Source: Cherax quadricarinatus (Eukaryota; Arthropoda; Malacostraca; Decapoda; Parastacidae). From it: 64,000 nt of DNA. Numbering within the stretch: the first letter of the stretch is position 1; each line of letters opens with the position of its first letter. The notes below the pieces were generated by a model. It did no database searches and was not told where the DNA came from. It saw nothing but the letters and a program-made list of their open reading frames with translations. The stretch lies in contig NC_091293.1 of NCBI RefSeq assembly GCF_038502225.1, positions 3,174,289-3,238,288 on the forward strand, in the 5' to 3' direction. Positions 42,520-56,545 of the stretch are shown here, piece by piece. The position numbers and the translations under genes were made by a program.

Positions 42520-43998
42520 ACACAGAAGTGCGACACTGTACACGAGGTACAACACTACATGACGTACAGCGTGTACGTGAGGTACAGAGTGTACGTGAGA
42601 TACAGAGTGTACGTGAGGTACAGAGAGTACGTGAGGTACAAAGTGTACGTGAGATACAGAGTGTACGTGAGGTAAAGAGTACGTGAGGTACAGAGTGTAC
42701 GTGAGGTAAAGAGTACGTGAGGTACAGAGTGTACGTGAGGTAAAGAGTACGTGAGGTACAGAGTGTACGTGAGGTACAGAGTGTACGTGAGGTACAGAGT
42801 GTACGTGAGGTACAGAGTGTACGTGAGGTACAGAGTACGTGAGGTACAGAGTGTACGTGAGGTACAGAGAGTACGTGAGGTACACAGTGTACGTGAGGTA
42901 CAGAGTGTACGTGAGGTACAGAGTGTACGTGAGGTACAGAGTACGTGAGGTACAGAGTGTACGTGAGGTACAGAGTGTACGTGAGGTACAGAGTGTACGT
43001 GAGGTACAGAGTGTAAGTGATGTACAGAGTGTACGTGAGGTAAAGAGTGTACGTGAGGTACAGAGTGTACGTGAGGTACAGAGTGTACGTAAGGTACAGA
43101 GTGTAAGTGATGTACAGAGTGTACCTGAGGTACAGAGTGAACGTGAGATAGAGAGTGTATGTGAGGTAGAGAGTGTATGTGAGGTAGAGAGCGTATGTGA
43201 GGTAGAGAGTGTACGTGAGGTACAGAGTGTACGTGAGGTACAGAGTGTACGTGAGGTACAGAGTGTACGTGAGGTACAGAGTGTACGTGAGGTACAGAGA
43301 GTACGTGAGGTACAGAGTGTATGTGAGGTACAGAGTGTACGTGAGGTACAGAGTGTACGTGAGGTACAGAGTGTAAGTGATGTACAGAGTGAACGTGAGG
43401 TACAGAGTGTATGTGAGGTAAAGAGTGTATGTGAGGTACAAAGTGTACGTGAGGTACAGAGTGTACGTGAGGTACAGAGTGTATGTGAGGTACAGAGTGT
43501 ATGTGAGGTACAAAGTGTACGTGAGGTACAGAGTGTACGTGAGGTACAGAGTGTATGTGAGGTACAGAGTGTACGTAAAGTAAAGAGTGTACGTGAGGTA
43601 CAGAGTGTACGTGAATTACAGAGTGTACGCGAGATAAAGAGTGTACGTGAGATAAAGAGTGCACGTGAGGTACACAGTGCACGTGAGGAACAGTGTACGT
43701 AAGGCACACAATGTACGTGAGGTACATAGTGCACATGAGGTAAAGAGTGTACGAGAGGTACAGAGTGTACGTGAATTACATAGTGAACGTGAGATAAAGA
43801 GTGTACGTGAGGACACAGAGTGCACGTGAGGTACAGAGTGTACGTGAGGCACACAATGTACGTGAGGTACAGAGTGAACTTGAGGTACAGAGTGTATGTG
43901 AGGTACAGAGTGTACGTGAGGTACAGAGTGAACTTGAGGTACAGAGTGTACGTGAGGTACAGAGTGTACGTGAGGTACAGAGTGTACGTGAGAAAAAC
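42520..43998 (+). repeat. 18-bp minisatellite array, ~1.5 kb
   Basis: Unit GTACGTGAGGTACAGAGT, with variants (CAGAGA, GTATGT, GTAAGTGAT, and 15-16-bp short units near 42670-42740). Because 18 is a multiple of three and the unit has few stops, long ORFs arise on both strands (VREVQS plus; CTSRTL, HVHSVP and YLTYTL minus, up to 446 codons). I interpret these as by-products. Confidence 0.96.
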
Positions 43999-46900
43999 AC
44001 TTCATGTGTCAGTGTAGGTCATCAGCTAATTCGTTAAGTATGGTAGTAAAGGTTACTCGAGCTGAGACGCTCAGGACTGTGAGGACACAGTAACACTCAG
44101 CACGGTGAGGACACAGTAACACTCAGGACAGTGAGGACACAGTAACACTCAGCACGGTGAGGACACAGTAACACTCAGGACGGTGAGGACACAGTAACAC
44201 TCAGCACGGTGAGGACACAGTAACACTCAGGACAGTGAGGACACAGTAACACTCAGGACGGTGAGGACACAGTAACACTCAGGACAGTGAGGACACAGTA
44301 GCACTCAGGACAGTGAGGACACAGTAACACTCAGGACAGTGAGGACACAGTAACACTCAGGACGGTGAGGGCACAGTAACACTCAGGACAGTGAGGACAA
44401 AGTAGCACTCAGGACAGTGAGGACACAGTAACACTCAGGACGTTGAGGACACAGTAACACTCAGGACGGTGAAGACACAGTAACACTCAGGACAGTGAGG
44501 ACACAGTAACACTCAGGACAGTGAGGACACAGTAACACTCAGAACGGTGAGAATACAGTAACACTCAGGACGGTGAAGACACAGTAACACTCAGGACAGT
44601 GAGGACACAGTAACACTCAGGAAAGTCAGGACACAGTAACACTCAGGACGGTGAGGACACAGTAACACTCAGGACGGAGAGGACACAGTAACAATCAGGA
44701 CAGTGAGGACACAGTAACACTCAGGACAGTGAGGACACAGTAACAATCAGGACAGTGAGGACACAGCAACACTCAGGAGAGTGAGGACACAGTAACACTC
44801 GGAAGAGTGAGGACACAGTAGCATTCAGGACGGTGAGGACACAGTAACACTCAGGACGGTGAGGACACAGTAACACTCAGGACGGTGAGGACATAGTAAC
44901 ACTCAGGACAGTGAGGACACAGTAACACTCAGGACGGTGAGGACACAGTAACACTCACGAGAGTGAGGACACAGTAACACTCACGAGAGTGAGGACACAG
45001 TAACACTCAGGAGAGTAAGGACACAGTAACATTCCGGACAGTGAGGACACAGTAACACTCAGAAGAGTGAGGACACAGTAACACTCAGGACAGTGAGGAC
45101 ACAGTAACACTCAGAAGAGTGAGGACACAGTAACACTCAGGAGAGTGAGGACTAACTGACACTCAGGACAGTGAGGACACAGTAACACTAAGGAGAGTGA
45201 GGACACAGTAACACTCAGGAGAGTGAGGACTAACTAACACTCAGGACAGTGAGGTCACAGTAACACTCAGGACAATGAGGACACAGTCACACTCAGGACA
45301 ATGAGGACACAGTAACACTCAGGACAGTGAGGACACAGTAACACTCAGGACAGGGAGGACACAGTAACACTCAGGACGGTGTGGACACAGTAACACTCAG
45401 GACAGTGAGGAAAGAGTAACACTCAGGACAGTGAGGACACAGTAACACGCAAGACAGTGAGGACACAGTAACACTCAGGACAGTGAGGAAAGAGTAACAC
45501 TCAGGACAGTGAGGACACAGTAACACGCAAGACAGTGAGGACACAGTAACACTCAGGACAGTGAGAACACAGTAACATTCAGGACAGTGAGGATACAGTA
45601 ACAATCAGGACAGTGAGGACAGAGCAACACTCAGGACAGTGAGGACAGAGTAACAGTCAGGACAGTGAGGACACAGTCACACTCTGCACGGTGAGGACAC
45701 AGTAACACTCAGAACAGTGAGGACACAGTAACACTTAGGACAGTGAGGACAGAGTAACACTCAGGACAGTGAGGACAGAGTTATACTAAAGACAGTGAGG
45801 ACACAGTAACACTCAGAACAGTGAGGACACAGAAACACTCAGGACAGAAAGGACACAGTAACACTCAGGACAGAGAGGACACAGAAACACTCAGGACAAT
45901 GAGAACAGATTAACACTCAGGACGGTGAGGACACAGTAACACTCAGGACAGTGAAGACACAATGACACTTAGGACCATGAGGACACAGTAACACTCAGGA
46001 CGGTAAGGACACAGAAACACTCAGGATAGTGAGGACGCAGAAACACTCAGGACAGTGAGGACAGAGTAACACTCAGGAATGTCATGACACAGTAACACTC
46101 ACGGCAGTGAGGACACAGTAACACTCAGGACAGTGAGGACACAATAAGAATGAGGACAGTGAGGACACAGCAACACTCAGGACGGTGAGGACACAGTGGC
46201 ACTCAGGACAGTGAGGACAGAGTAACACTCAGGACAGCGAGGACACAGTAACACTCAAGACAGAGAGGACACAGTAACACTCAGGACGGTGAGGACACAA
46301 TAACAGTCAAGACAGTGAGGACACAGTAACTCTCAGGACGGTGAGGACACAGTGACACTCAGGACAGACAGGACGCAGTAACACTCAGGACGGTGAGGAT
46401 ACAGCAACATTCAGGACAGTGAGGACACAGTAACATTCAGGACAGTGAGGACGCAGTAACACTCAGGACAATGAGGACAGAGTAATACTCAGGACGGTGA
46501 GGATACAGCAACACTCAGGACAGAGAGGACACAGTAACACTCAGGACAGAGAGGACACAGCAACACTCAGGACAGTGAGGACAGAGTAACACTCAGGACA
46601 GTGAGGACACAGTAACACTCAGGACAGTGAGGACACAGTAACTCTCAGGACAGTGAGGACACAGTAACACTCAGGACAGTGAGGACACAGTAACTCTCAG
46701 GACAGTGAGGACACAGTAATACTCAGGACGGTGAGGATACAGCAACACTCAGGACAGTGAGGACACAGTAACTCTCAGGACAGTGAGGACACAGTAACAC
46801 TCAGGACAGTGAGGACAGAGTAATACTAAGGACAGAGAGGACACAGTAACACTCAGGACGGTGAGGACTCAGTAACACTTAGGAAGGTGAGGACACATTA

Positions 46901-48561
46901 ACACTCAGGACAGTGAGGACACAGTAACACTCAGGACAGTGAGATCACAGTAACACTCAGGACAGTGAGGACACATTAACACTCAGGCCAGTGAGGACAC
47001 AGAAACACTCACGACGGTGAGGGCACAGTAACACTCAGGACAGTGAGGACACAGTAACACTCAGGACAGTGAGGACACAGCAACACTCAGGACGGTGAGG
47101 ACACAGTAACACTCAGGACGGTGAGGACATAGTAGCACTCAGTACAGTGAGGACAGAGTAACTCTCAGGACAGTGAGGACACAGTAACACTCAGGGCAGT
47201 GAGGACACAACAACACTCAGGACGGTGAGGACAAAGAAACACTCAGGACAGAGAGGACGCAGTAACACTCAGGACATAGAGGACGCAGTAACACTCAGGA
47301 CGGCGAGGACACAGCAACAGTCTGGAGAGTGAGGACACACTAACACTCAGGACAGAGAGGACGCAGTAACACTCAGGACGGAGAGGACGCAGTAACACTC
47401 AGGACAGAGAGGAGGCAGTAACACTCTGGACGGTGAGGACACAGCAACACTCAGGAGAGTGAGGACACAGTAACACTCAGGACGTTGAGGACACAGTAAC
47501 ACTCATGACAGTGAGGACAGAGTAACACTCAGGACAGTCAGGATACAGTAACAATCAGGACAGTGAGGACACAGTAACACTCAGGACAGTGAGGACACAG
47601 TAACAATCAAGAGAGCGAGGACACAGTATCACTAAACACGGTGAGGACACAGTAAAACTCAGGACAGTGAGGACACAGTAACAATCAAGAGAGCGAGGAC
47701 ACAGTATCACTAAACACGGTGAGGACACAGCAACACTCAGGACAGAGAGGACACAGTAACACTCAGGACAGTGAGGACACAGTAACACTCAGGACGTTGA
47801 GGACACAGTAACACTCAGGACAGAAAGGACACAGTAACACTCATGACAGTGAGGACAGAGTAACACTCAGGAAAGAGAAGACGCCGTAACGCTTAGGACA
47901 GTGAGGACACAGTAGCACCTAGGACGGTGAGGACACAGTAACACTCAGGATAGTAAGGACAGCGTAACACTCAGGACAGTCAGGATAAAGTAACAATCAG
48001 GACAGTGAGGACACAGTAACACTCAGGACAGTGAGGACACAGTAACAATCAAGAGAGCGAGGACACAGTATCACTAAACACGGTGAGGACACAGTAACAC
48101 TCAGGACAGTGAGGACAGAGTAACACTCAGGACAGTGAGGACAGAGTAACACTCAGGACAGAGAGGACACAGTAACACTCAGGACAGTGAGGACACAGTA
48201 ACACTCTTGACAGTGAGGACACAGTAACACTCAGGACGGTGAGGACACAGTAACACTCAGGACAGACAGGACGCAGTAACACTCAGGACCGTGAGGACAC
48301 AGCAACACTCAAGAGAGTGAGGACACAGTAACACTCAGAACAGTGAGGACTCAGTAACACTCAGGGCAGTGAGGACACAGTAACACTAAGGACAGAGAGG
48401 ACACAGTAACACTCAGGACGGTGAGGATTCAGTAGCACTCAGAACAGTGAGGACACAGTAACACTCAGGACGGTGAGGACACATTAACACTCAGGACAGT
48501 GAGGACACAGTAACACTCAGGACAGTGAGATTGCAGTAACACTCAGGACAGTGAGGACACA

Positions 48562-49965
48562 GTAACACTCAGGACAGTGAGGACACATTAACACTCAGGC
48601 CAGTGAGGACACAGTAACACTCAGGACGGTGAGGACACAGTAACACTCAGGACAGTGAGGATACAGTAACACTCAGGACAGTGAGGACACAGTAACACTA
48701 AGGACAGAGAGGACACAGTAACACTCAGGACAGTGAATACTCAGTAACACTCATGACGGTGAGTACACAGTAACACTCAGGACGGTGAGGACACAGTAAC
48801 TCTAAGGTCGGTGAGGACACAGTAACTCTAAGGTCGGTGAGGACACAGTAACACTCTTGACAGTGAGGACACAGTAACACTCAGGACGGTGAGGACACAG
48901 TAACACTCTTGACAGTGAGGACACAGTAACACTCAGGACGGTGAGGACACAGTAACACACAGGACAGTGAGGACACAGTTACACTCAGGACGGTGAGGAC
49001 ACAGTAACACTCTTGACAGTGAGGACACAGTAACACTCAGGACGGTGAGGACACAGTAACACTCAGGACAGACAGGACGCAGTAACACTCAGGACGGTGA
49101 GGACACAGCAACACTCAGGAGAGTGAGGACACAGTAACACTCCAGAGAGTGATGACACAGTAACACTCAGAACAGTGAGGACACAGTAACACTCAGGACA
49201 GTGAGGACACATTAACACTCAGGACGGTGAGGATGCAGTAACACTAAGGACAGAGAGGACACAGTAACACTCAGGACAGTGAGGACACATTAACACTCAG
49301 GCCAGTGAGGACACAGTAACACTCAGGACGGTGAGGACACAGTAACACTCAGGACAGTGAGGATACAGTAACACTCTGGACAGTGAGGACACAGTAACAC
49401 TAAGGACAGAGAGGACACAGTAACACTCAGGACAGTGAATACTCAGTAACACTCATGACGGTGAGTACACAGTAACACTCAGGACGGTGAGGACACAGTA
49501 ACTCTAAGGTCGGTGAGGACACAGTAACTCTAAGGTCGGTGAGGACACAGTAACACTCTTGACAGTGAGGACACAGTAACACTCAGGACGGTGAGGACAC
49601 AGTAACACTCTTGACAGTGAGGACACAGTAACACTCAGGACGGTGAGGACACAGTAACACACAGGACAGTGAGGACACAGTTACACTCAGGACGGTGAGG
49701 ACACAGTAACACTCTTGACAGTGAGGACACAGTAACACTCAGGACGGTGAGGACACAGTAACACTCAGGACAGACAGGACGCAGTAACACTCAGGACGGT
49801 GAGGACACAGCAACACTCAGGAGAGTGAGGACACAGTAACACTCCAGAGAGTGATGACACAGTAACACTCAGAACAGTGAGGACACAGTAACACTCAGGA
49901 CAGTGAGGACACATTAACACTCAGGACGGTGAGGATGCAGTAACACTAAGGACAGAGAGGACACA
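48562..49965 (+). repeat. 702-bp higher-order duplication (27 units x 2)
   Basis: Rare variants recur exactly 702 bases apart: 'tctaaggtcg' at 48801 and 49503, and 'gccagtgagg' at 48599 and 49301. 702 equals 27 units of 26. Boundaries are approximate. Confidence 0.85.
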
Positions 49966-52900
49966 GTAACACTCGGGACGGTGAGGACACATTAACACTC
50001 AGGACAGTGAGGACACAGTAACACTCAGGACAGTGAGGACAGAGTAACACTCAGAACGGTGAGGACACAGTCACACTCAGGAGAGTGAGGACAGAGTAAC
50101 ACTCAGAACGGAGAGGACAGAGTCAAACTCAGGACATAGAGGACGCAGTAACACTCAGGACGGCGAGGACACAGCAACAGTCTGGAGAGTGAGGACACAG
50201 TAACACTCAGGAGAGTGAGGACAGAGTAACACTCAGGACAGTGAGGACACAGTAACACTCAGGACAGTGAGGACACAGTAACACTCAGGACAGTGAGGAC
50301 CCAGTAACACTCAGGACAGAAAGGACCCAGTAACACTCAGAACGTTGAGGACATAGTAACTCTCAGGACAGTGAGGTCACAGTAACACTCAGGACAGTAA
50401 GGACACAGTAACACTCTGGACAGTGAGGATATAGTAACACTCAGGACAGTGAGGACACAGTAACACTCAGGACAGTGAGGACAGAGTATCACTCAGGAAA
50501 GAGAAGACACCGTAACGCTTAGGACAGTGAGTTCACAGTAACACTCAGGGCATTGAGGACACAGTAACGCTCAGGACAGTGAGGACACAGTAACACTCAG
50601 GACAGTTAGTACAGAGTAACACTCAGGACGGTGAGGATACAGTAACACACAGGACAGTGAGGACACAGTAACACTCAGTACGGTGAGGACACAGAAATAC
50701 TCAGGACAGAGAGGACAGACTAACACTCAGGACCGCGAGGACACAGCAACACTTAGGAGAGTGAGGACACAGTAACACTCAAAAGAGTGAGGACACAGTA
50801 ACACTCAGGGCAGTGAGGACACAGTAACACTCAGGACAATGAGGACACAGTAACACTCAGGACAGAGAAGACACAGTAACACTCAAGACGGTGAGGACAC
50901 AGCAACACTCAGGACAGTGAGGACACAGTAACACTCATTACAGTGAGGACACAGTAACACTCAATACAGTGAGGACACGGTAATCCTCAGGACGGTGAGG
51001 ACACAGTAACACTCAGGAAAGTGAAGACACAGTAACGCTCAGGACGGTGAGGATACAGTAACACTCAAGACGGTGAGGACACAGCAACACTCAGGATATT
51101 GAGGACATAGTAACACTCAGGACGGTGAGGACACAGTCACACTCAGGACAGTGAGGACACAGTAACACTCAGTACAGTGAGTACAGACGAACACTCAGGA
51201 CAGTGAGGACACAGTAACACTATGGACAGTGAGGACCGAATAACACTCAGTACAGTAAGGACACAGTAACACTCAGGACAGTGAGGACACAGTAACACTC
51301 AGGACAGTGTGGACACAGCAACACTCAGGACGGTGAGGACGCACTAACACTCAGGACGGCAAGGACGCAGCAACACTAAGGAGAGTGAGGACATAGTAGC
51401 ACTCCGGAGAGTGAGGACACAGTAACACTCAGTACAGAGTGGACACAGTAACACTCAGGACGGTGAGGACACAGTAACACTCACGACAGTAAGGACACAG
51501 TAACATTCTGGACAATGAGGACATGCTAACACTCAGGACAGTGAGGACCCAGTAACACTCAAGACAGTGAGGACACAGTAATACTCAGTACAGTGAGGAC
51601 ACAGTAACACTTAGGACAATGAGGATACAGTAACAATCAGGACAGTGAGGACAGAGTAACACTCAGGACAGTGAGGACACAGTAACACTCAGGACGGTGA
51701 GGACGCAGTAACACTCAGGACAGTGAGGACACAGTAACACTCAGTACAGTGAGGACACAGTAACACTTAGGACAATGAGGATACAGTAACAATCAGGACA
51801 GTGAGGACAGAGTAACACTCAGGACAGTGAGGACAAAGTAACATTCTGGACAATGAGGACACAGTAACACTCAAGACAATGAGGACACAGCACTCAGGAC
51901 AGTGATGACACAGTAACACACAGGACGGTGAGGACAACGTAACACTCAGTACACTGAGGACACAATAACGCTCAGGAGAGTGAGGACACAGTAACACTGA
52001 GGACAGTGAGGACACAGTAACACTCAGGACGGCAAGGACAGAGAAACACTCAGGAAAGTGAGGATTTAATAGCACTCAGGACAATGAGGACACAGTAACG
52101 CTCAGGACAGTGAGGACACAGTAACACTTAGGACAATGAGGACACAGTAAAACTCAGGACGGTGAGGACACAGTAACACTCAGGACAGTGAGGACACAGT
52201 GACACTCAGTACAGTGAGGACAGAGTAACACTCAGGACAGTGAGGACACAGTAACACTCAGGACAGTTAGGACACAGTAACACTATGGACAGTGAGGACA
52301 CAGTAACACTCAGTACAGTGAGAACAGAGTAGCACTCAGGACAGTGAGGACACAGTAACACTCAGGACAGTGAGGACACAGTAACACTCAGGACGGTGAG
52401 GACACAGAAACGCTGAGGACAGAGAGGATGCACTAACACTCAGGACTACGAGGACGCAGCAACACTCAGGACAGTGAGGACACAGTAACACTCAGGACAG
52501 TGAGGACACAGTAACACTCAGGAGAGTGGGGACACAGTAACACTCAGGAGAGTGGGGACACAGTAACACTCAGGACAGTGAGGACACAGTAACACTCAGG
52601 AGAGTGGGGACACAGTAACACTCAGGACTACGAGGACGCAGCAACACTCAGGACAGTGAGGACACAGTAACACTCAGGACGGTGAGGACACAGAAACGCT
52701 GAGGACAGAGAGGATGCACTAACACTCAGGACTACGAGGACGCAGCAACACTCAGGACAGTGAGGACACAGTAACACTCAGGACAGTGAGGACACAGTAA
52801 CACTCAGGAGAGTGGGGACACAGTAACACTCAGGAGAGTGGGGACACAGTAACACTCAGGACAGTGAGGACACAGTAACACTCAGGAGAGTGGGGACACA

Positions 52901-55900
52901 GTAACACTCAGGACTACGAGGACGCAGCAACACTCAGGACAGTGAGGACACAGTAACACTCAGGACAGTGAGGACACAGTAACACTCAGGAGAGTGGGGA
53001 CACAGTAACACTCAGGACTACGAGGACGCAGCAACACTCAGGACAGTGAGGACACAGTAACACTCAGGACAGTGAGGACACAGTAACACTCAGGAGAGTG
53101 GGGACACAGTAACACTCAGGAGAGTGGGGACACAGTAACACTCAGGACGGTGAGGACACAGTAACACTCAGGACAGACAGGACGCAGTAACACTCAGGAC
53201 GGTGAGGACACAGCAACACTCAGGAGAGTGAGGACACAGTAACACTCCAGAGAGTGATGACACAGTAACACTCAGAACAGTGAGGACACAGTAACACTCA
53301 GGACAGTGAGGACACATTAACACTCAGGACGGTGAGGATGCAGTAACACTAAGGACAGAGAGGACACAGTAACACTCGGGACGGTGAGGACACATTAACA
53401 CTCAGGACAGTGAGGACACAGTAACACTCAGGACAGTGAGGACAGAGTAACACTCAGAACGGTGAGGACACAGTCACACTCAGGAGAGTGAGGACAGAGT
53501 AACACTCAGAACGGAGAGGACAGAGTCAAACTCAGGACATAGAGGACGCAGTAACACTCAGGACGGCGAGGACACAGCAACAGTCTGGAGAGTGAGGACA
53601 CAGTAACACTCAGGAGAGTGAGGACAGAGTAACACTCAGGACAGTGAGGACACAGTAACACTCAGGACAGTGAGGACACAGTAACACTCAGGACAGTGAG
53701 GACCCAGTAACACTCAGGACAGAAAGGACCCAGTAACACTCAGAACGTTGAGGACATAGTAACTCTCAGGACAGTGAGGTCACAGTAACACTCAGGACAG
53801 TAAGGACACAGTAACACTCTGGACAGTGAGGATATAGTAACACTCAGGACAGTGAGGACACAGTAACACTCAGGACAGTGAGGACAGAGTATCACTCAGG
53901 AAAGAGAAGACACCGTAACGCTTAGGACAGTGAGTTCACAGTAACACTCAGGGCAGTGAGGACACAGTAACGCTCAGGACAGTGAGGACACAGTAACACT
54001 CAGGACAGTTAGTACAGAGTAACACTCAGGACGGTGAGGATACAGTAACACACAGGACAGTGAGGACACAGTAACACTCAGTACGGTGAGGACACAGAAA
54101 TACTCAGGACAGAGAGGACAGACTAACACTCAGGACCGCGAGGACACAGCAACACTTAGGAGAGTGAGGACACAGTAACACTCAAAAGAGTGAGGACACA
54201 GTAACACTCAGGGCAGTGAGGACACAGTAACACTCAGGACAATGAGGACACAGTAACACTCAGGACAGAGAAGACACAGTAACACTCAAGACGGTGAGGA
54301 CACAGCAACACTCAGGACAGTGAGGACACAGTAACACTCATTACAGTGAGGACACAGTAACACTCAATACAGTGAGGACACGGTAATCCTCAGGACGGTG
54401 AGGACACAGTAACACTCAGGAAAGTGAAGACACAGTAACGCTCAGGACGGTGAGGATACAGTAACACTCAAGACGGTGAGGACACAGCAACACTCAGGAT
54501 ATTGAGGACATAGTAACACTCAGGACGGTGAGGACACAGTCACACTCAGGACAGTGAGGACACAGTAACACTCAGTACAGTGAGTACAGACGAACACTCA
54601 GGACAGTGAGGACACAGTAACACTATGGACAGTGAGGACCGAATAACACTCAGTACAGTAAGGACACAGTAACACTCAGGACAGTGAGGACACAGTAACA
54701 CTCAGGACAGTGTGGACACAGCAACACTCAGGACGGTGAGGACGCACTAACACTCAGGACGGCAAGGACGCAGCAACACTAAGGAGAGTGAGGACATAGT
54801 AGCACTCCGGAGAGTGAGGACACAGTAACACTCAGTACAGAGTGGACACAGTAACACTCAGGACGGTGAGGACACAGTAACACTCACGACAGTAAGGACA
54901 CAGTAACATTCTGGACAATGAGGACATGCTAACACTCAGGACAGTGAGGACCCAGTAACACTCAAGACAGTGAGGACACAGTAATACTCAGTACAGTGAG
55001 GACACAGTAACACTTAGGACAATGAGGATACAGTAACAATCAGGACAGTGAGGACAGAGTAACACTCAGGACAGTGAGGACACAGTAACACTCAGGACGG
55101 TGAGGACGCAGTAACACTCAGGACAGTGAGGACACAGTAACACTCAGTACAGTGAGGACACAGTAACACTTAGGACAATGAGGATACAGTAACAATCAGG
55201 ACAGTGAGGACAGAGTAACACTCAGGACAGTGAGGGCAAAGTAACATTCTGGACAATGAGGACACAGTAACACTCAAGACAATGAGGACACAGCACTCAG
55301 GACAGTGATGACACAGTAACACACAGGACGGTGAGGACAACGTAACACTCAGTACACTGAGGACACAATAACGCTCAGGAGAGTGAGGACACAGTAACAC
55401 TGAGGACAGTGAGGACACAGTAACACTCAGGACGGCAAGGACAGAGAAACACTCAGGAAAGTGAGGATTTAATAGCACTCAGGACAATGAGGACACAGTA
55501 ACGCTCAGGACAGTGAGGACACAGTAACACTTAGGACAATGAGGACACAGTAAAACTCAGGACGGTGAGGACACAGTAACACTCAGGACAGTGAGGACAC
55601 AGTGACACTCAGTACAGTGAGGACAGAGTAACACTCAGGACAGTGAGGACACAGTAACACTCAGGACAGTTAGGACACAGTAACACTATGGACAGTGAGG
55701 ACACAGTAACACTCAGTACAGTGAGAACAGAGTAGCACTCAGGACAGTGAGGACACAGTAACACTCAGGACAGTGAGGACACAGTAACACTCAGGACGGT
55801 GAGGACACAGAAACGCTGAGGACAGAGAGGATGCACTAACACTCAGGACTACGAGGACGCAGCAACACTCAGGACAGTGAGGACACAGTAACACTCAGGA

Positions 55901-56545
55901 CAGTGAGGACACAGTAACACTCAGGAGAGTGGGGACACAGTAACACTCAGGAGCGTGGGGACACAGTAACACTCAGGACAGTGAGGACACAGTAACACTC
56001 AGGAGAGTGGGGACACAGTAACACTCAGGACTACGAGGACGCAGCAACACTCAGGACAGTGAGGACACAGTAACACTCAGGACGGTGAGGACACAGAAAC
56101 GCTGAGGACAGAGAGGATGCACTAACACTCAGGACTACGAGGACGCAGCAACACTCAGGACAGTGAGGACACAGTAACACTCAGGACAGTGAGGACACAG
56201 TAACACTCAGGAGAGTGGGGACACAGTAACACTCAGGAGAGTGGGGACACAGTAACACTCAGGACAGTGAGGACACAGTAACACTCAGGAGAGTGGGGAC
56301 ACAGTAACACTCAGGACTACGAGGACGCAGCAACACTCAGGACAGTGAGGACACAGTAACACTCAGGACAGTGAGGACACAGTAACACTCAGGAGAGTGG
56401 GGACACAGTAACACTCAGGACTACGAGGACGCAGCAACACTCAGGACAGTGAGGACACAGTAACACTCAGGACAGTGAGGACACAGTAACACTCAGGAGA
56501 GTGGGGACACAGTAACACTCAGGAGAGTGGGGACACAGTAACACT
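49740..56545 (+). repeat. 3,403-bp tandem duplication within the 26-bp array
   Basis: 49740-53142 and 53143-56545 match at a constant offset of 3,403. By eye I found three mismatches: 50553/53956 region (cattgag against cagtgag), 51833/55236 (a/g) and 52551/55954 (a/c). Rare landmarks such as 'ggactacgaggacgcagc' and 'aaagagaagacaccgtaacg' recur at the same spacing. Exact edges are uncertain by a unit or two. Confidence 0.88.

Noticed and set aside
42506..44037. ORFs up to 446 codons in the 18-bp array
   Set aside because: Overlapping ORFs in several frames of both strands with no start context or domain; a product of the 18-bp period.
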